A stretch of 43,602 bases of DNA from Deltaproteobacteria bacterium (GTDB taxonomy: Bacteria > Desulfobacterota > Desulfobacteria > Desulfobacterales > Desulfosarcinaceae): the NCBI GenBank assembly GCA_002747175.1, contig PDTK01000040.1, forward strand, positions 1 to 43,602, read 5' to 3'. Below are positions 17,963 to 29,168 of this stretch, one piece after another. A program made the position numbers and the translations under genes. The notes under the pieces are model-generated. The model was not told the origin of the DNA, searched no databases, and saw nothing but the letters and a program-made list of their open reading frames with translations. Every line of letters begins with the position of its first letter. Position 1 is the stretch's first letter.

Positions 17963-19933
17963 ATGAACACTACCGCAGATCCCCATGCGGCGATCCTTGC
18001 CCCCGCCGGCAACCGCGCTGCCTTCCTCGCTGCACTGGCCGCCGGTGCCGATGCGATTTACTGCGGGCTCAAATCCATGTCCGCACGTATGGAGGCCAAA
18101 AACTTCAGCATGCAGGATTTGGCCCCGCTGGTGGCCCTGGCTCACGAACGCGGCGTCGAGGTATACATCACCTTGAACGTTTTGCTCAAACCCGATGAAC
18201 TGGACGTCACGGGGCGACTCATTGACAGGTTGCAGCGACATGTTCGGCCCGATGCTCTGATCGTCCAGGATCCGGGTGTGATCGCCTTGGCCCGCCAGGT
18301 GGGGTATGAAGGCGAAATCCATCTGTCCACCCTGGCCAACGTCAGTTTCCCCCGGGCTTTACGTTATGTATCCCGCCGCCTGGGGGCACAACGCGTGGTG
18401 GTGCCCCGGGAACTGTCCGTCGACGAAATCAAGGCCATGGCCGCAGCCTGCCCCAAAAACATGGGCCTGGAAGCCTTCATCCACGGCGCCCTGTGTTACG
18501 GTGTTTCCGGCCGCTGCTATTGGAGCAGTTATATGGGCGGCCGTAGCAGTTTACGCGGGCGTTGCGTCCAACCCTGCCGCCGGCGCTATCGACAGGACGG
18601 CCAGGTGTCACGGGCCTTTTCCTGCCAGGATTACGCAGTGGATGTGCTGGTCAAGATCCTGGCGCAGGTCAATCAGGTATGCACCTGGAAAATCGAAGGG
18701 CGCAAAAAAGGCCCCCACTACGTTTACTATACAGTGAGCGGATATCTGGCCCTGCGTGACCAAGGCGGCGATGCCCGTGCCAAACGCGACGCCCTGTCGA
18801 TGCTGGAACAAAGCCTGGGCCGCGAAGCGACCCATTACAATTTCCTGCCCCAGCGCCCGCAGTCACCCATCAACACCCGTCGGCAGACCGCTTCGGGGAT
18901 GTTTGTGGGCAAGGTCCAAGGACCGGCCAAAAATCCGTGGGTGGTGGTGCGAGACGCTCTGCTGCCCGGGGACGTCCTGCGGGTGGGGTATGAAGACGAA
19001 CCGGGCCACGCCGTTTGCCGGGTGAACCGCCATGTGCCCAAAAAAGGCCGCTATCCACTGAAGCTGGGTGGCAACAAAACGCCCCGCAACGGTGCGCCCG
19101 TATTTCTCACCGACCGCCGGGAAAAGGCCCTTGAGAAAATGATTGCCGATATGGACGAGCTGGCCGGGCCGTCGGTCCCTTTGTCACCGTCGGTATTTAC
19201 CGCCCGATTGCCCGATCCGGTCAAGTCATCCCGGCAGGCGGTGGAGATGCGCGTGGGGCGTTCGCCATCTCGCATATCTGGCCGCCGGACCGCCGGCATC
19301 TGGCTGTCGGAAACGGCCGCAGACAATATCGGCAAATCTTCGGCCGGCAATCTGTGGGTCTGGCTGCCGCCGGTAATCTGGCCGGATGATGAATCCCGGG
19401 TGGCCGGCCTTCTCAGCAACTGCCTGAAAAAGGGCGTGCGTCGGTTCGTGCTCAATTCTCCCTGGCAGATGTCTCTATTCAACCGCCCCCATGGATTGAC
19501 CCTGTGGGCCGGCCCCTATTGCAACGCGGCCAACGCCTTGTGCCTGGAGACATTCAAAACCCTTGGTTTTTCCGGGGCCTTTGTCAGCCCCGAACTGGGG
19601 GAAAAAGATATCCTGACCCTCTGCGGCCAGCGCCCGCTGCCTCTTGGCATCGTGCTTTCCGGTCACTGGCCCCTGTGCATTTCACGAACCCTGGCCGATG
19701 GCATGAAGCTGCGGCAAGCCTTCGACAGCCCCAAAGGCGAGGCGGCCTGGGCCGATCGCCACGGTCCCCATTACTGGATTTTCCCCAACTGGAAGCTGGA
19801 CATCACCGAAAAACGCGCCTATCTCCAACAGGCGGGTATGGGCATGTTCGTTCACTTGGACGAACCGGTCCCCAGGTCCGTCAATATCAAAAAACGGCCT
19901 GGATTGTGGAACTGGAAAATCGGTTTGATGTGA
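17963..19933 (+). CDS. Peptidase U32 family protein (probable Fe-S RNA-modifying enzyme)
   Basis: The N-terminal half is a U32 domain: ILAPAGNRAAFLAALAAGADAIYCG, LSTLANVSFPRALRY and the signature IHGALCYGVSGRCYWSSYM. Four cysteines (178, 185, 201, 205 counted from ATG 17963) follow the C-x6-C-x15-C-x3-C spacing that binds Fe-S in this family. Biochemically studied relatives such as RlhA and TrhP hydroxylate rRNA or tRNA, and UbiU/V act in ubiquinone synthesis. The 656-residue length is nearer RlhA than TrhP. The frame opens at 17921, but ATG 17963 has AAAAGGTG upstream and starts just before the conserved domain. It is monocistronic. Confidence 0.82.
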   Translation: MNTTADPHAAILAPAGNRAAFLAALAAGADAIYCGLKSMSARMEAKNFSMQDLAPLVALAHERGVEVYITLNVLLKPDELDVTGRLIDRLQRHVRPDALIVQDPGVIALARQVGYEGEIHLSTLANVSFPRALRYVSRRLGAQRVVVPRELSVDEIKAMAAACPKNMGLEAFIHGALCYGVSGRCYWSSYMGGRSSLRGRCVQPCRRRYRQDGQVSRAFSCQDYAVDVLVKILAQVNQVCTWKIEGRKKGPHYVYYTVSGYLALRDQGGDARAKRDALSMLEQSLGREATHYNFLPQRPQSPINTRRQTASGMFVGKVQGPAKNPWVVVRDALLPGDVLRVGYEDEPGHAVCRVNRHVPKKGRYPLKLGGNKTPRNGAPVFLTDRREKALEKMIADMDELAGPSVPLSPSVFTARLPDPVKSSRQAVEMRVGRSPSRISGRRTAGIWLSETAADNIGKSSAGNLWVWLPPVIWPDDESRVAGLLSNCLKKGVRRFVLNSPWQMSLFNRPHGLTLWAGPYCNAANALCLETFKTLGFSGAFVSPELGEKDILTLCGQRPLPLGIVLSGHWPLCISRTLADGMKLRQAFDSPKGEAAWADRHGPHYWIFPNWKLDITEKRAYLQQAGMGMFVHLDEPVPRSVNIKKRPGLWNWKIGLM

Positions 19934-20177
19934 GCATCCAAAAAAATTCCAACCTTCTGAATTCTTTTTGAATTGCTTGATCTGAATGACGGAACTCCTG
20001 CCTCATTTTCATGCAATCGGTGTTCTGCATCGTTTTGTAGCAATATCGAATATCGTATTAATATCAAGTAGATGCCACTTAAAATGCATTGTTTTGAAGC
20101 ATTGTTGCATCCACAGCGCATTCCTATGGTTATTTGATGATGCATATATCTGTCTGAAATAACTAATTATTTAGTAT
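19934..20177. other. AT-rich intergenic stretch upstream of the sigma-54 promoter
   Basis: No gene is visible between the U32 stop and the sigma-54 promoter. The stretch is AT-rich and has short repeated ATATCGAATATCG-like sequence near 20045 and CATTGTTTTGAAGCATTG near 20090. These could be enhancer-binding-protein sites, but I see no clear dyad. Confidence 0.3.
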
Positions 20178-20195
20178 TTGGCACAAGCATTGCTT
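20178..20195 (+). promoter_or_regulatory. Sigma-54 (-24/-12) promoter
   Basis: TTGGCACAAGCATTGCTT matches the RpoN consensus TGGCAC-N5-TTGCW, with the GG and GC doublets exactly 10 bases apart (20180-20181 and 20192-20193). Transcription would start near 20205, giving a leader of about 143 bases before the small zinc-ribbon gene. Confidence 0.7.
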
Positions 20196-20204
20196 AGAAT
20201 AGAT

Positions 20205-20347
20205 GCGAATGACTTCCCGGCCAGACAAACCTGGCAGCAGCATGACAACCGGGAAGGACGGAAGCGTAAAGTCAATGCTTTCGGGGCGGAACAACCACGG
20301 GGATACGCTTTTTAAGAACACTCATGATAGGTCTCGGGGAGGTGACC
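20205..20347 (+). ncRNA. Structured 5' leader RNA (possible riboswitch-like element)
   Basis: The leader holds a perfect 8-bp stem, CTTCCCGG (20213-20220) with CCGGGAAG (20249-20256), enclosing a 4-bp hairpin CCAG-ACAAAC-CTGG. It is followed by GGACGGAAGCGTAAAGTC. The pieces ACAAACC and GACG...AAAG recall the core of GEMM-type cyclic dinucleotide riboswitches, but the spacing and second half do not clearly fit. I record it as a structured leader of unknown type. Confidence 0.4.
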
Positions 20348-20548
20348 ATGCAACGGGTCAAGGAATTAATCAACGTATTGAACGACGAAGATGTCATCGC
20401 ACGTACGGCTGTATCCCAAGCGAGCCATACCTGCAAAATCTGTCAGGGATCAGCATTGCACTTTCGGGATTCACGGGCGGAACTCGAATACAGCATTTCA
20501 TCCATCTGCCAGAAATGCCAGGACTATTTTTTTTCCTACGAGAACTAG
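20348..20548 (+). CDS. Small zinc-ribbon protein, 66 residues, unknown function
   Basis: The product has an N-terminal helix (MQRVKELINVLNDEDVIART) and two CxxC pairs, Cys29/Cys32 (CKIC) and Cys54/Cys57 (CQKC), so it probably binds one zinc ion. No family name is recognised. The ATG at 20348 is chosen because GGGGAGGTG precedes it; an upstream in-frame ATG at 20324 lies before that SD. It stands alone between two intergenic regions, behind a sigma-54 promoter, so it is probably made under a specific stress or nutrient signal. Confidence 0.65.
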   Translation: MQRVKELINVLNDEDVIARTAVSQASHTCKICQGSALHFRDSRAELEYSISSICQKCQDYFFSYEN

Positions 20549-20587
20549 CCTCCCATCCTTCCTGTCAGTCTCACCGTTGCATAGCGC

Positions 20588-20620
20588 CCATCCGGAAATG
20601 ACCAATTTGTCCGATATTTG
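20588..20620. repeat. Dispersed intergenic repeat, copy B (partial)
   Basis: CCATCCGGAAATGACCAATT followed by TGTCCGATATT matches the first half of copy A with about three differences. Confidence 0.5.
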
Positions 20621-20680
20621 CGTTATACGAACATTTTTATCCTCGACAATATCAACCATATGCCTGCGGTAAAAATGCTC

Positions 20681-20740
20681 AAAGGCCTTGATCTCGACCC
20701 AATTTGCCTATTTCTGGGCGGACAGGACACTACATAATAA
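20681..20740. repeat. Dispersed intergenic repeat, copy C
   Basis: AAAGGCCTTGATCTCGACCC, AATTTGCCTATTTCTGGG and GACACTACATAATA are joined in this copy. The left part matches copy D on the other strand (27696-27730); the right part matches copy A. It lies 13 bases from the 3' end of the COG3014-like gene. Confidence 0.6.
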
Positions 20741-20753
20741 AATAATAAACAAC

Positions 20754-22019
20754 CTACCGGCCATAAACGGCGGTGAACCGACCCGTGGACCGAACCATAT
20801 AAAAAATGCGCTGGCCTTTCTCTAATGTAAAGGGAGGCAAATCAATGGTGCGGCTGCCCACGCTAAGGGTCAGTTGGTGCCTGCCGGGATCCAGGGACAG
20901 CCTCAAAAGGGTATTTGTGGCGGGCAGGGTCTGCCAGGAACGGGTGTCGGCTTCTTCCAGAGCCATGAGGACCATTCGGGCCATCAATCCCACGATTTCG
21001 TCGTTTTTCCTCCCGATTTTCCGGGCGATAGCCTCCTTCGCGATTACCCGGGCAGTCTGTTTCAGCGCCACCTGCGCGGCTCGCCGGCCCAGTGATATTC
21101 GTGCCACGCGGTTCAGGTCGGTGCTCACCGCATTGCCTGGCAGTGGTTGATTGCCTGTATTCAGTTGAAAATGGCCGGCAGCTTCGCTGCGGTTCGCATA
21201 TCGCGGAAATGAAATCCGCACCCCGGGTGGCAGGACGATATTGCCGGCCTCCTTCACCGGGCCGTTGCCCATACCGGCAAAGACGATGAGTTCACCTTGA
21301 CCCGAAATATCGTCCCGCTGCCCGGCAACGGCGTACGAATCTGGCATGGCGCTATCGGACTCCGGTTCGATGCCTGAAAGGCTGCCCATCCGGAGCACCA
21401 ATTCCCGGATGGGGGCGGGATCGGGCATCATGTCGACCAGCCGTTTGTAGACGATGTAGGCGTCGTTGAATTCGCCAAGCATTTCGTAGCACAACCCGAT
21501 CAGGGCCATGCTGAAGTATGCGTCGGAAAGCGCCTCTGGATAGGTGTCGAAAACCTTCAGGGCCTGTTTGGCCTCCACCAGCGCATCCTCATATTGTCGC
21601 ACCATGAGGTAGTTGATTATCAGATAGGTATGAACCCACAGGCGTTCGCAATACTCACCCTTGTATTGGGTCATCCAGTCGTTGGCGACCATGGATGTGG
21701 CCTGTTGACTGATACTGAGATAGTCCTGCCGCTCCATCAAGGCCGATGCCTGGCGCAACTGGGCAATGCTCTCTTCGAACCGGCCGCCGTAGTGCAGCAG
21801 CAAGCCCTTTTCCATGTCGAACAACAGCCCGGACAGCCCGGAGCCATTATCCGATTCGAGCATCTGTACAGCGGTGTCGGGGTCGCCATCAATGAAAAAG
21901 GCGTCCCTGGCCTGTTTTAGCTGACCGCCGGTACAGCCGACGATCAGCAGTAGGGTCGCCGCCAATGCTACCGGTGTGATACCGTGGGAGATGATAGAGA
22001 TAAATCGATACACCGCCAT
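20754..22019 (-). CDS. COG3014-like outer-membrane lipoprotein with TPR-like repeats
   Basis: From ATG 22019 the product has 421 residues with a lipoprotein signal ending LLLIVGC (Cys29). A helical TPR-like region follows (EDALVEAKQALKVF, LGLCYEMLGEFNDAYIVYK-like repeats), then a beta-rich C-terminus (LPPGVRISFP, RHQLTLSVGSRTIDLPPF). It resembles the uncharacterised COG3014 family, often found beside LpoB. The frame continues up to ATG 22127, but that start gives an over-long signal n-region; neither start has a clear SD. It lies downstream of the LpoB-like gene on the same strand, and the longer frame would overlap it. Confidence 0.7.
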   Translation of the reverse strand: MAVYRFISIISHGITPVALAATLLLIVGCTGGQLKQARDAFFIDGDPDTAVQMLESDNGSGLSGLLFDMEKGLLLHYGGRFEESIAQLRQASALMERQDYLSISQQATSMVANDWMTQYKGEYCERLWVHTYLIINYLMVRQYEDALVEAKQALKVFDTYPEALSDAYFSMALIGLCYEMLGEFNDAYIVYKRLVDMMPDPAPIRELVLRMGSLSGIEPESDSAMPDSYAVAGQRDDISGQGELIVFAGMGNGPVKEAGNIVLPPGVRISFPRYANRSEAAGHFQLNTGNQPLPGNAVSTDLNRVARISLGRRAAQVALKQTARVIAKEAIARKIGRKNDEIVGLMARMVLMALEEADTRSWQTLPATNTLLRLSLDPGRHQLTLSVGSRTIDLPPFTLEKGQRIFYMVRSTGRFTAVYGR

Positions 22020-22120
22020 TGATTTGTGGCGCACGTCTGCCCCATGGTTACCGCAAAGCGCGATGGCGCCACCCTGGGCATCCTGGCGCTGGCTTTTTCC
22101 CACTTTCGTAATACTGGGGG

Positions 22121-22741
22121 TTACCATCCGATAATCGGTTTGGAAGCTTCCCTGACCAGTTCCACGCTATCCGCCCATTCGATGAGACTGGTTTCAATGC
22201 TGGTAAGTTCCAGGTTCAGGCTGTAATAGATGTATGACTTTCTTTTAAGACGGATCTGTTTGGGGGCCTTTTTCTCGATGGAACGCAGCGTACCGGTGAG
22301 CATATATTTTGCGCCCACCTGCCGGGCAAGGGCGATGCGTGTCGATGGCGCCACGGCGCCACTCATCTGGTAGTCGGTCTCCTTGAGGATGTTGTCCCGT
22401 TGCGTCTTGTTGACAAAACGGGCCTTGCCGGTATGCAGGATCTCCTTGCGGATATCATCCGTGATACCGCTGGTATCGATGTGCTCCGACGTCCGGTTGG
22501 CGATTCCATATACAATGAGGACCGGCCGGTCCGTGGCGGCGGCCAGGGGCGGTTTGGTGTTCAGCGATGCCACCAGGTCGTGGACGATCTTTTTTTTGTC
22601 CGCGAATGTGTAGGTGGCGTCGTAGGTCAACGGTTCGTCCGGGGAAACGGTTCGCGTGGTGGCCGTACAGCCGGACATAACAATTAACAGACCCAGAAGG
22701 GTCAGAATCGGCCACCATCTCACTGTCTTATTTCGGTTCAT
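22121..22741 (-). CDS. LpoB-like penicillin-binding protein activator (lipoprotein)
   Basis: The 206 residues start with a lipoprotein signal (LLIVMSGC, Cys25). They contain the LpoB-type fold: VLIVYGIANRTSEHIDTSGI, FVNKTQRDNILKETDYQMSG and AKYMLTGTLRSIEKK. LpoB is an outer-membrane lipoprotein that reaches through the periplasm to activate PBP1b; a related role is likely but not proven here. AGGAGG lies 7 bases before the ATG. It follows the hybrid kinase by 56 bases and precedes the COG3014-like gene. Confidence 0.8.
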   Translation of the reverse strand: MNRNKTVRWWPILTLLGLLIVMSGCTATTRTVSPDEPLTYDATYTFADKKKIVHDLVASLNTKPPLAAATDRPVLIVYGIANRTSEHIDTSGITDDIRKEILHTGKARFVNKTQRDNILKETDYQMSGAVAPSTRIALARQVGAKYMLTGTLRSIEKKAPKQIRLKRKSYIYYSLNLELTSIETSLIEWADSVELVREASKPIIGW

Positions 22742-22797
22742 GGGCTGCCTCCTGATGCTATTGTTGACGGTCTAAAAAGAGATACATATGCTTTATA

Positions 22798-25470
<2,673 letters not shown>

Positions 25471-25503
25471 TGTCGGCTGGGTATCACGAACGGCATTGAA
25501 CGT

Positions 25504-27459
25504 CTAATCGACGAGTATTTCACTGATCTTGCGGGCTAGTTGATTCAGATTGTATGGTTTCTGGATGAAACCGTCACACCCCTTTTTGAGGATGGACTCG
25601 GCCTGTCCTTCGATGCTGTATCCCGACGACAGGATAACCCGGACCTCCGGCTTGGCCGACTTGATGTGATCATAGACGATTTCCCCCCCCAGATCAGGCA
25701 TAACCAGATCAAGAATCAGCAGATTGATGCGGTCTTTGTGTTCATCGAACATGTGCAACGCCTCCCTGCCGCCGTTGGCCAGCAGGACTTCGTAGCCCAG
25801 TTCGTTGAGCATGGCTTTGTCTGCATTGAGGATATACTCTTCATCGTCAACCACCAAAATGGTGCCTGATCCTTTCTCCGGGCGCGTGTCGGCAGGGTCA
25901 TCGGCCGTGTCGCCACGCCCTGCGGTTTCCACCTGAATTTTTGCGGAGGGGAGATGGACAGAAAAAGTGGTCCCCTGGCCCACCTGGCTCTCCACGGAAA
26001 TAATGCCCTGGTGTTTTTTAATGATTCCGAATACGGAAGCCAGCCCCAGTCCTGTGCCTTCGCCAACAGGACGGGTGGTGTAAAAAGGTTCGAATATGCG
26101 TTCGATGGTTTGGCTGTCCATACCGGTCCCCGTATCGGAGACGTCTATTTTCAAATAAAGCCCAGGCGAGAGATGGTATGGTTTGACGAATTCTTCGTCC
26201 AGCGAGACATTGGATGAACGGATCGTCAAGGTGCCCCCCTGGGACATGGCATGCCAGGCGTTTACAAACAGATCCATCAGGGCCAGTTCGATCTGGGCGG
26301 TATCCACTTCCGCCAGGGCCAGATTCTTCTCCAGGTGCCGGACCACATGGATCTCCTTGCGGGTCCGTGCAAACATTTCTGATGATTTTTCGATCAGCTC
26401 GTTTACATCTACCCTTTCAAAGGCGTACCGACCGCCTTTGGCGAAACTGAGCAGTTGGCGGGTCAGATTGGCACCGTTTTCAACGCAGCGCTCAATGCCG
26501 GCCAGTTCATCGTATCCGGTATCCCCCGGTTGTTTGTCCTGTACCAGGATAGAGACGTTTCCCTGGATACCCATCAGCAGATTGTTGAAGTTATGGGCAA
26601 TGCCTCCGGCGAGATTGCCGATGGCGTCCATGCGGCGCATGTGCTGCAACTGATATTCCAGGTCTCGCTGATCGGTTACATCGGTGATGAGCAAAATGGC
26701 CGTATCGGCTTCGTCCTTTACCGGAAATCTGCGTACAATGACCTGCCGACCCTTGAGATCCATGGGCCGGGTCAGCCCGACGACCGACATCTCCCGGTCA
26801 TTGCGATTGACCAGTTTGTCTATGCGGTCTTTCGATCCGTCGGTGAACAGGTCCTGCGGTTTCGACGTAAGCAGGGTTTCCAGGGGCACGCCGCAAAGCT
26901 TTGTCGCCGCAGAGTTGGCATAAACCACTTGGCCGGTATAGACTTCCAGAATACCCTCGTTCATGCTTTCCAGAATCGTTTCCAGATGGCGGTTGCGGCC
27001 AAGCAGTTCCCTGGTCATCCGCCTGGCGTACACAGGAATGCCATCCACCGAAGACATGCCAAGAATATCGTTTCCACGGATCATTGTGGATGGATCATCT
27101 GCGTCTTCGATGGCTGCCAGAACATGCTTGCCCATTTGGCCGAACGGTCCCTTGGCAATGCATGTGTTGACACCGATCTTGTGGAAGTCCAGGTCCATCT
27201 CGGCCACGGCAGCGGATATGATCACCAGATAGCAATTACGCATGTGTTCCATGGTGCGGATGATTTGACACAGCTTGTCGCCACCGATTTTGGGAATAAT
27301 CAAATCGACGAAAACGATATCCGGCCGGTAGGAGGTCAGCAGGCTCAGGGCAGACAAGCCGTCTTCACAGGTTTCCACCTCATGGCCTTCCCCTTCCAGC
27401 AAGTTGGCCAGAAACTTGAGAACCATGCGGTTGTCGTCAACCACCAGAATTTTTTTCAT
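25504..27459 (-). CDS. Soluble hybrid histidine kinase (REC-PAS-HisKA-HATPase-REC)
   Basis: From ATG 27459 the 651 residues begin with a receiver domain (KKILVVDDN, phospho-acceptor Asp52 in FVDLIIP). A PAS domain follows (about 155-270), then HisKA with His289 (GGIAHNFNN), an HATPase with DTGTGM and GEGTGLGLA, and a second receiver (ILVVDDEEYI, LILDLVMPD). No membrane segment is seen, so it is cytoplasmic and may be controlled through its N-terminal receiver. AAGGATG precedes ATG 27459; the frame extends to 27489 without an SD. A good sigma-70 promoter lies upstream (27583-27611). Confidence 0.9.
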   Translation of the reverse strand: MKKILVVDDNRMVLKFLANLLEGEGHEVETCEDGLSALSLLTSYRPDIVFVDLIIPKIGGDKLCQIIRTMEHMRNCYLVIISAAVAEMDLDFHKIGVNTCIAKGPFGQMGKHVLAAIEDADDPSTMIRGNDILGMSSVDGIPVYARRMTRELLGRNRHLETILESMNEGILEVYTGQVVYANSAATKLCGVPLETLLTSKPQDLFTDGSKDRIDKLVNRNDREMSVVGLTRPMDLKGRQVIVRRFPVKDEADTAILLITDVTDQRDLEYQLQHMRRMDAIGNLAGGIAHNFNNLLMGIQGNVSILVQDKQPGDTGYDELAGIERCVENGANLTRQLLSFAKGGRYAFERVDVNELIEKSSEMFARTRKEIHVVRHLEKNLALAEVDTAQIELALMDLFVNAWHAMSQGGTLTIRSSNVSLDEEFVKPYHLSPGLYLKIDVSDTGTGMDSQTIERIFEPFYTTRPVGEGTGLGLASVFGIIKKHQGIISVESQVGQGTTFSVHLPSAKIQVETAGRGDTADDPADTRPEKGSGTILVVDDEEYILNADKAMLNELGYEVLLANGGREALHMFDEHKDRINLLILDLVMPDLGGEIVYDHIKSAKPEVRVILSSGYSIEGQAESILKKGCDGFIQKPYNLNQLARKISEILVD

Positions 27460-27582
27460 AAAAATATCATCCTTTTGCCCCTTCCGCAACGGGGGAAGGT
27501 CTCAAGGCGTTGGCAACGGCCGCGAACCGGCCGGCCTTGATGTCAACGGTGTGCGAAATCGATGATTTTTGCAGTTTGATTG

Positions 27583-27611
27583 ATTATGCACGCGCCGATG
27601 TTAAGGGTCAA
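27583..27611 (-). promoter_or_regulatory. Sigma-70 type promoter of the kinase/LpoB operon
   Basis: On the minus strand TTGACC (27611-27606) and CATAAT (27588-27583) are separated by exactly 17 bases. Each hexamer has five of six consensus bases. The start of transcription would be near 27576, about 117 bases before the kinase ATG. Confidence 0.6.
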
Positions 27612-27656
27612 GCAAATAATCGCCCGGCCAAAAGTGATCGAAATGGGTATTTTCGT

Positions 27657-27690
27657 TTGACACGATAACGCAACCCTATTTAGATAGGGT
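27657..27690 (+). promoter_or_regulatory. Possible promoter with palindromic operator for the diguanylate cyclase
   Basis: A perfect TTGACA is at 27657-27662, with a weak -10 (TTAGAT or TAGATA) 17-18 bases later. A 7-bp inverted repeat ACCCTAT-TTAG-ATAGGGT (27673-27690) covers the -10, as a repressor site would. Confidence 0.35.
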
Positions 27691-27695
27691 ATGTC

Positions 27696-27730
27696 TATAA
27701 ATAGGCAAATTTGATCGAGATCAAGGCTTT
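27696..27730. repeat. Dispersed intergenic repeat, copy D (inverted)
   Basis: On the minus strand it reads AAAGCCTTGATCTCGATCAA and then ATTTGCCTATTTATA. It matches copy C with only a few differences over about 33 bases. Confidence 0.55.
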
Positions 27731-27840
27731 CGTCCTAATTGCAATAAATTTAACCTTGGTCTCAGCCCGAGCGACCCGGAGCGGTTCGGACCGATCCAGC
27801 GAGCCATGTAACCAGCAGAAATTTTAAGAACGTCGAACAT

Positions 27841-27901
27841 TGGTCTGACTTATAGCCTCCTTCGAGGGGGCTTCATCAGACCACCCGCTCGGCGGGTGGT
27901 C
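27841..27901 (+). promoter_or_regulatory. Two overlapping, mutually exclusive hairpins in the cyclase leader
   Basis: Hairpin 1 pairs TGGTCTGA (27841-27848) with TCAGACCA (27876-27883) and has a nested AGCCTCC/GGGGGCT stem. Hairpin 2 pairs GACCACCCGC (27879-27888) with GCGGGTGGTC (27892-27901), 10 bp with a 3-base loop. They share GACCA, so only one can form at a time, as in attenuators and riboswitches. There is no T-run after hairpin 2. Confidence 0.4.
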
Positions 27902-28012
27902 GATGATTTAAATACGAGGTCTGCAAAAGGGTGAAACGATAATTCATTTACCATATCGAAACATCGCACGCGCCGGAAAAAAGCCGGCTTACAGCAGGAA
28001 AACAACACCGCC

Positions 28013-29029
28013 ATGCAATACAATGACTCCATCGATGAATCACGACAATATCTTCGCCTGGCTCTGGAGCTGATCGGTAAACACGAGCTGCCGACAGACC
28101 CTTTGAATTACTGCATCTGGTACGAATATGCATCTGAAAGAAATGGAGAGCTCAAGACCGCCATTGATCAATACTTGCAGAACAAGCAGTTCTTTTCACC
28201 GATGGTCGCTCGTCGGTTTTTCAGGCAATTCATCGCTGCCGACGAAACGCTGAACGATCAAATCAAAGAGACGTTGAGAAAGCTGTTTGCAGACATGGCG
28301 GGAGCCATCAACACGACCCATAAAAGTTTCAATACCTCCGAAAGCAACCTGGAGATCATCAATGCGGCTCTGGCTGCCAGCCTCTCGGAAAAGGATGTGG
28401 AGCGGATCGTCAGCCAGATCAAAAAAGAAATCAAATCGCTCGAATCGTCGAGTTCATCCTTCAAGAAACAACTGGATCAGGCAACGCGCGAAATCGACAA
28501 ACTGAAGGTTAAAATTGCCCGCTATCGAAAAGAGGCCCTCAAGGACCCCTTGACACAAATTGACAACCGTCGGGGATTCGAACAAGTGCTTCGACATGTG
28601 ACCGAACAATCCGTATCCGATGATACGCCACTGTGTCTGATCATAACCGATATCGATCATTTCAAACGCATCAACGATACCCACGGTCATTTGGTGGGGG
28701 ACAATGTGCTGCGCATGGTGGCATCCACCCTTAAAGATTCCATCAAAGGGCGTGACCAGGCGGCGCGCATCGGCGGAGAAGAGTTCGCCATTCTTTTGCC
28801 GGATACACCGCTCGAAGGAGCCAGGACGCTGGCAGAAAATCTGCGCATTACGTTCGAGCGGCTGGATCTGAAAAGGAAAAATACCGGAGAAACCCTTGGA
28901 CGGATCACCCTCTCTTTTGGCGTGACGGCTTTTCGACCGGGTGAAAAGGCGGAGGAATTTTTCAACCGGGCCGACAATGCCTTGTATCGGTCCAAAGAAA
29001 CGGGACGAAATAAAGTCACCGGGATATAG
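28013..29029 (+). CDS. Diguanylate cyclase (GGDEF) with a helical N-terminal domain
   Basis: The 338 residues have an N-terminal all-helical sensory region (1-130), a coiled coil (about 130-172) and a GGDEF domain from about 175. The active-site loop is GGEEF (254-258), with the metal-binding Asp213 (ITDIDHF) and substrate residues DTHGHLVGD. It should make cyclic di-GMP from two GTP. The inhibitory I-site, normally RxxD, reads KGRD (245-248), so its first arginine is replaced by lysine and feedback inhibition may be altered. There is no membrane segment. It is monocistronic with a long upstream leader. Confidence 0.9.
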   Translation: MQYNDSIDESRQYLRLALELIGKHELPTDPLNYCIWYEYASERNGELKTAIDQYLQNKQFFSPMVARRFFRQFIAADETLNDQIKETLRKLFADMAGAINTTHKSFNTSESNLEIINAALAASLSEKDVERIVSQIKKEIKSLESSSSSFKKQLDQATREIDKLKVKIARYRKEALKDPLTQIDNRRGFEQVLRHVTEQSVSDDTPLCLIITDIDHFKRINDTHGHLVGDNVLRMVASTLKDSIKGRDQAARIGGEEFAILLPDTPLEGARTLAENLRITFERLDLKRKNTGETLGRITLSFGVTAFRPGEKAEEFFNRADNALYRSKETGRNKVTGI

Positions 29030-29034
29030 CCACG

Positions 29035-29051
29035 TCATGCGTGCCGCATGA
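29035..29051. repeat. Short inverted repeat after the diguanylate cyclase
   Basis: TCATGCG-TGC-CGCATGA is a perfect 7-bp stem, 6 bases after the stop. It has no T-tract, so termination by it would be weak. Confidence 0.3.
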
Positions 29052-29168
29052 TGGACGGAATCATCAAAGAGAAATTCAGCCTGTCTTTTTTGCCGGGGAC
29101 ATGAATCGCGAAAAGCTTTTATATCCTGTGAATGCAAGCCTTTTCGTAGTCGGTGTGAAGACGTCTGA

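Noticed and set aside
20205..20347. Definite call of a GEMM cyclic-di-GMP riboswitch.
   Set aside because: Only fragments of the core match, and the second half and tetraloop/receptor are not recognisable. It is kept as a structured leader only.
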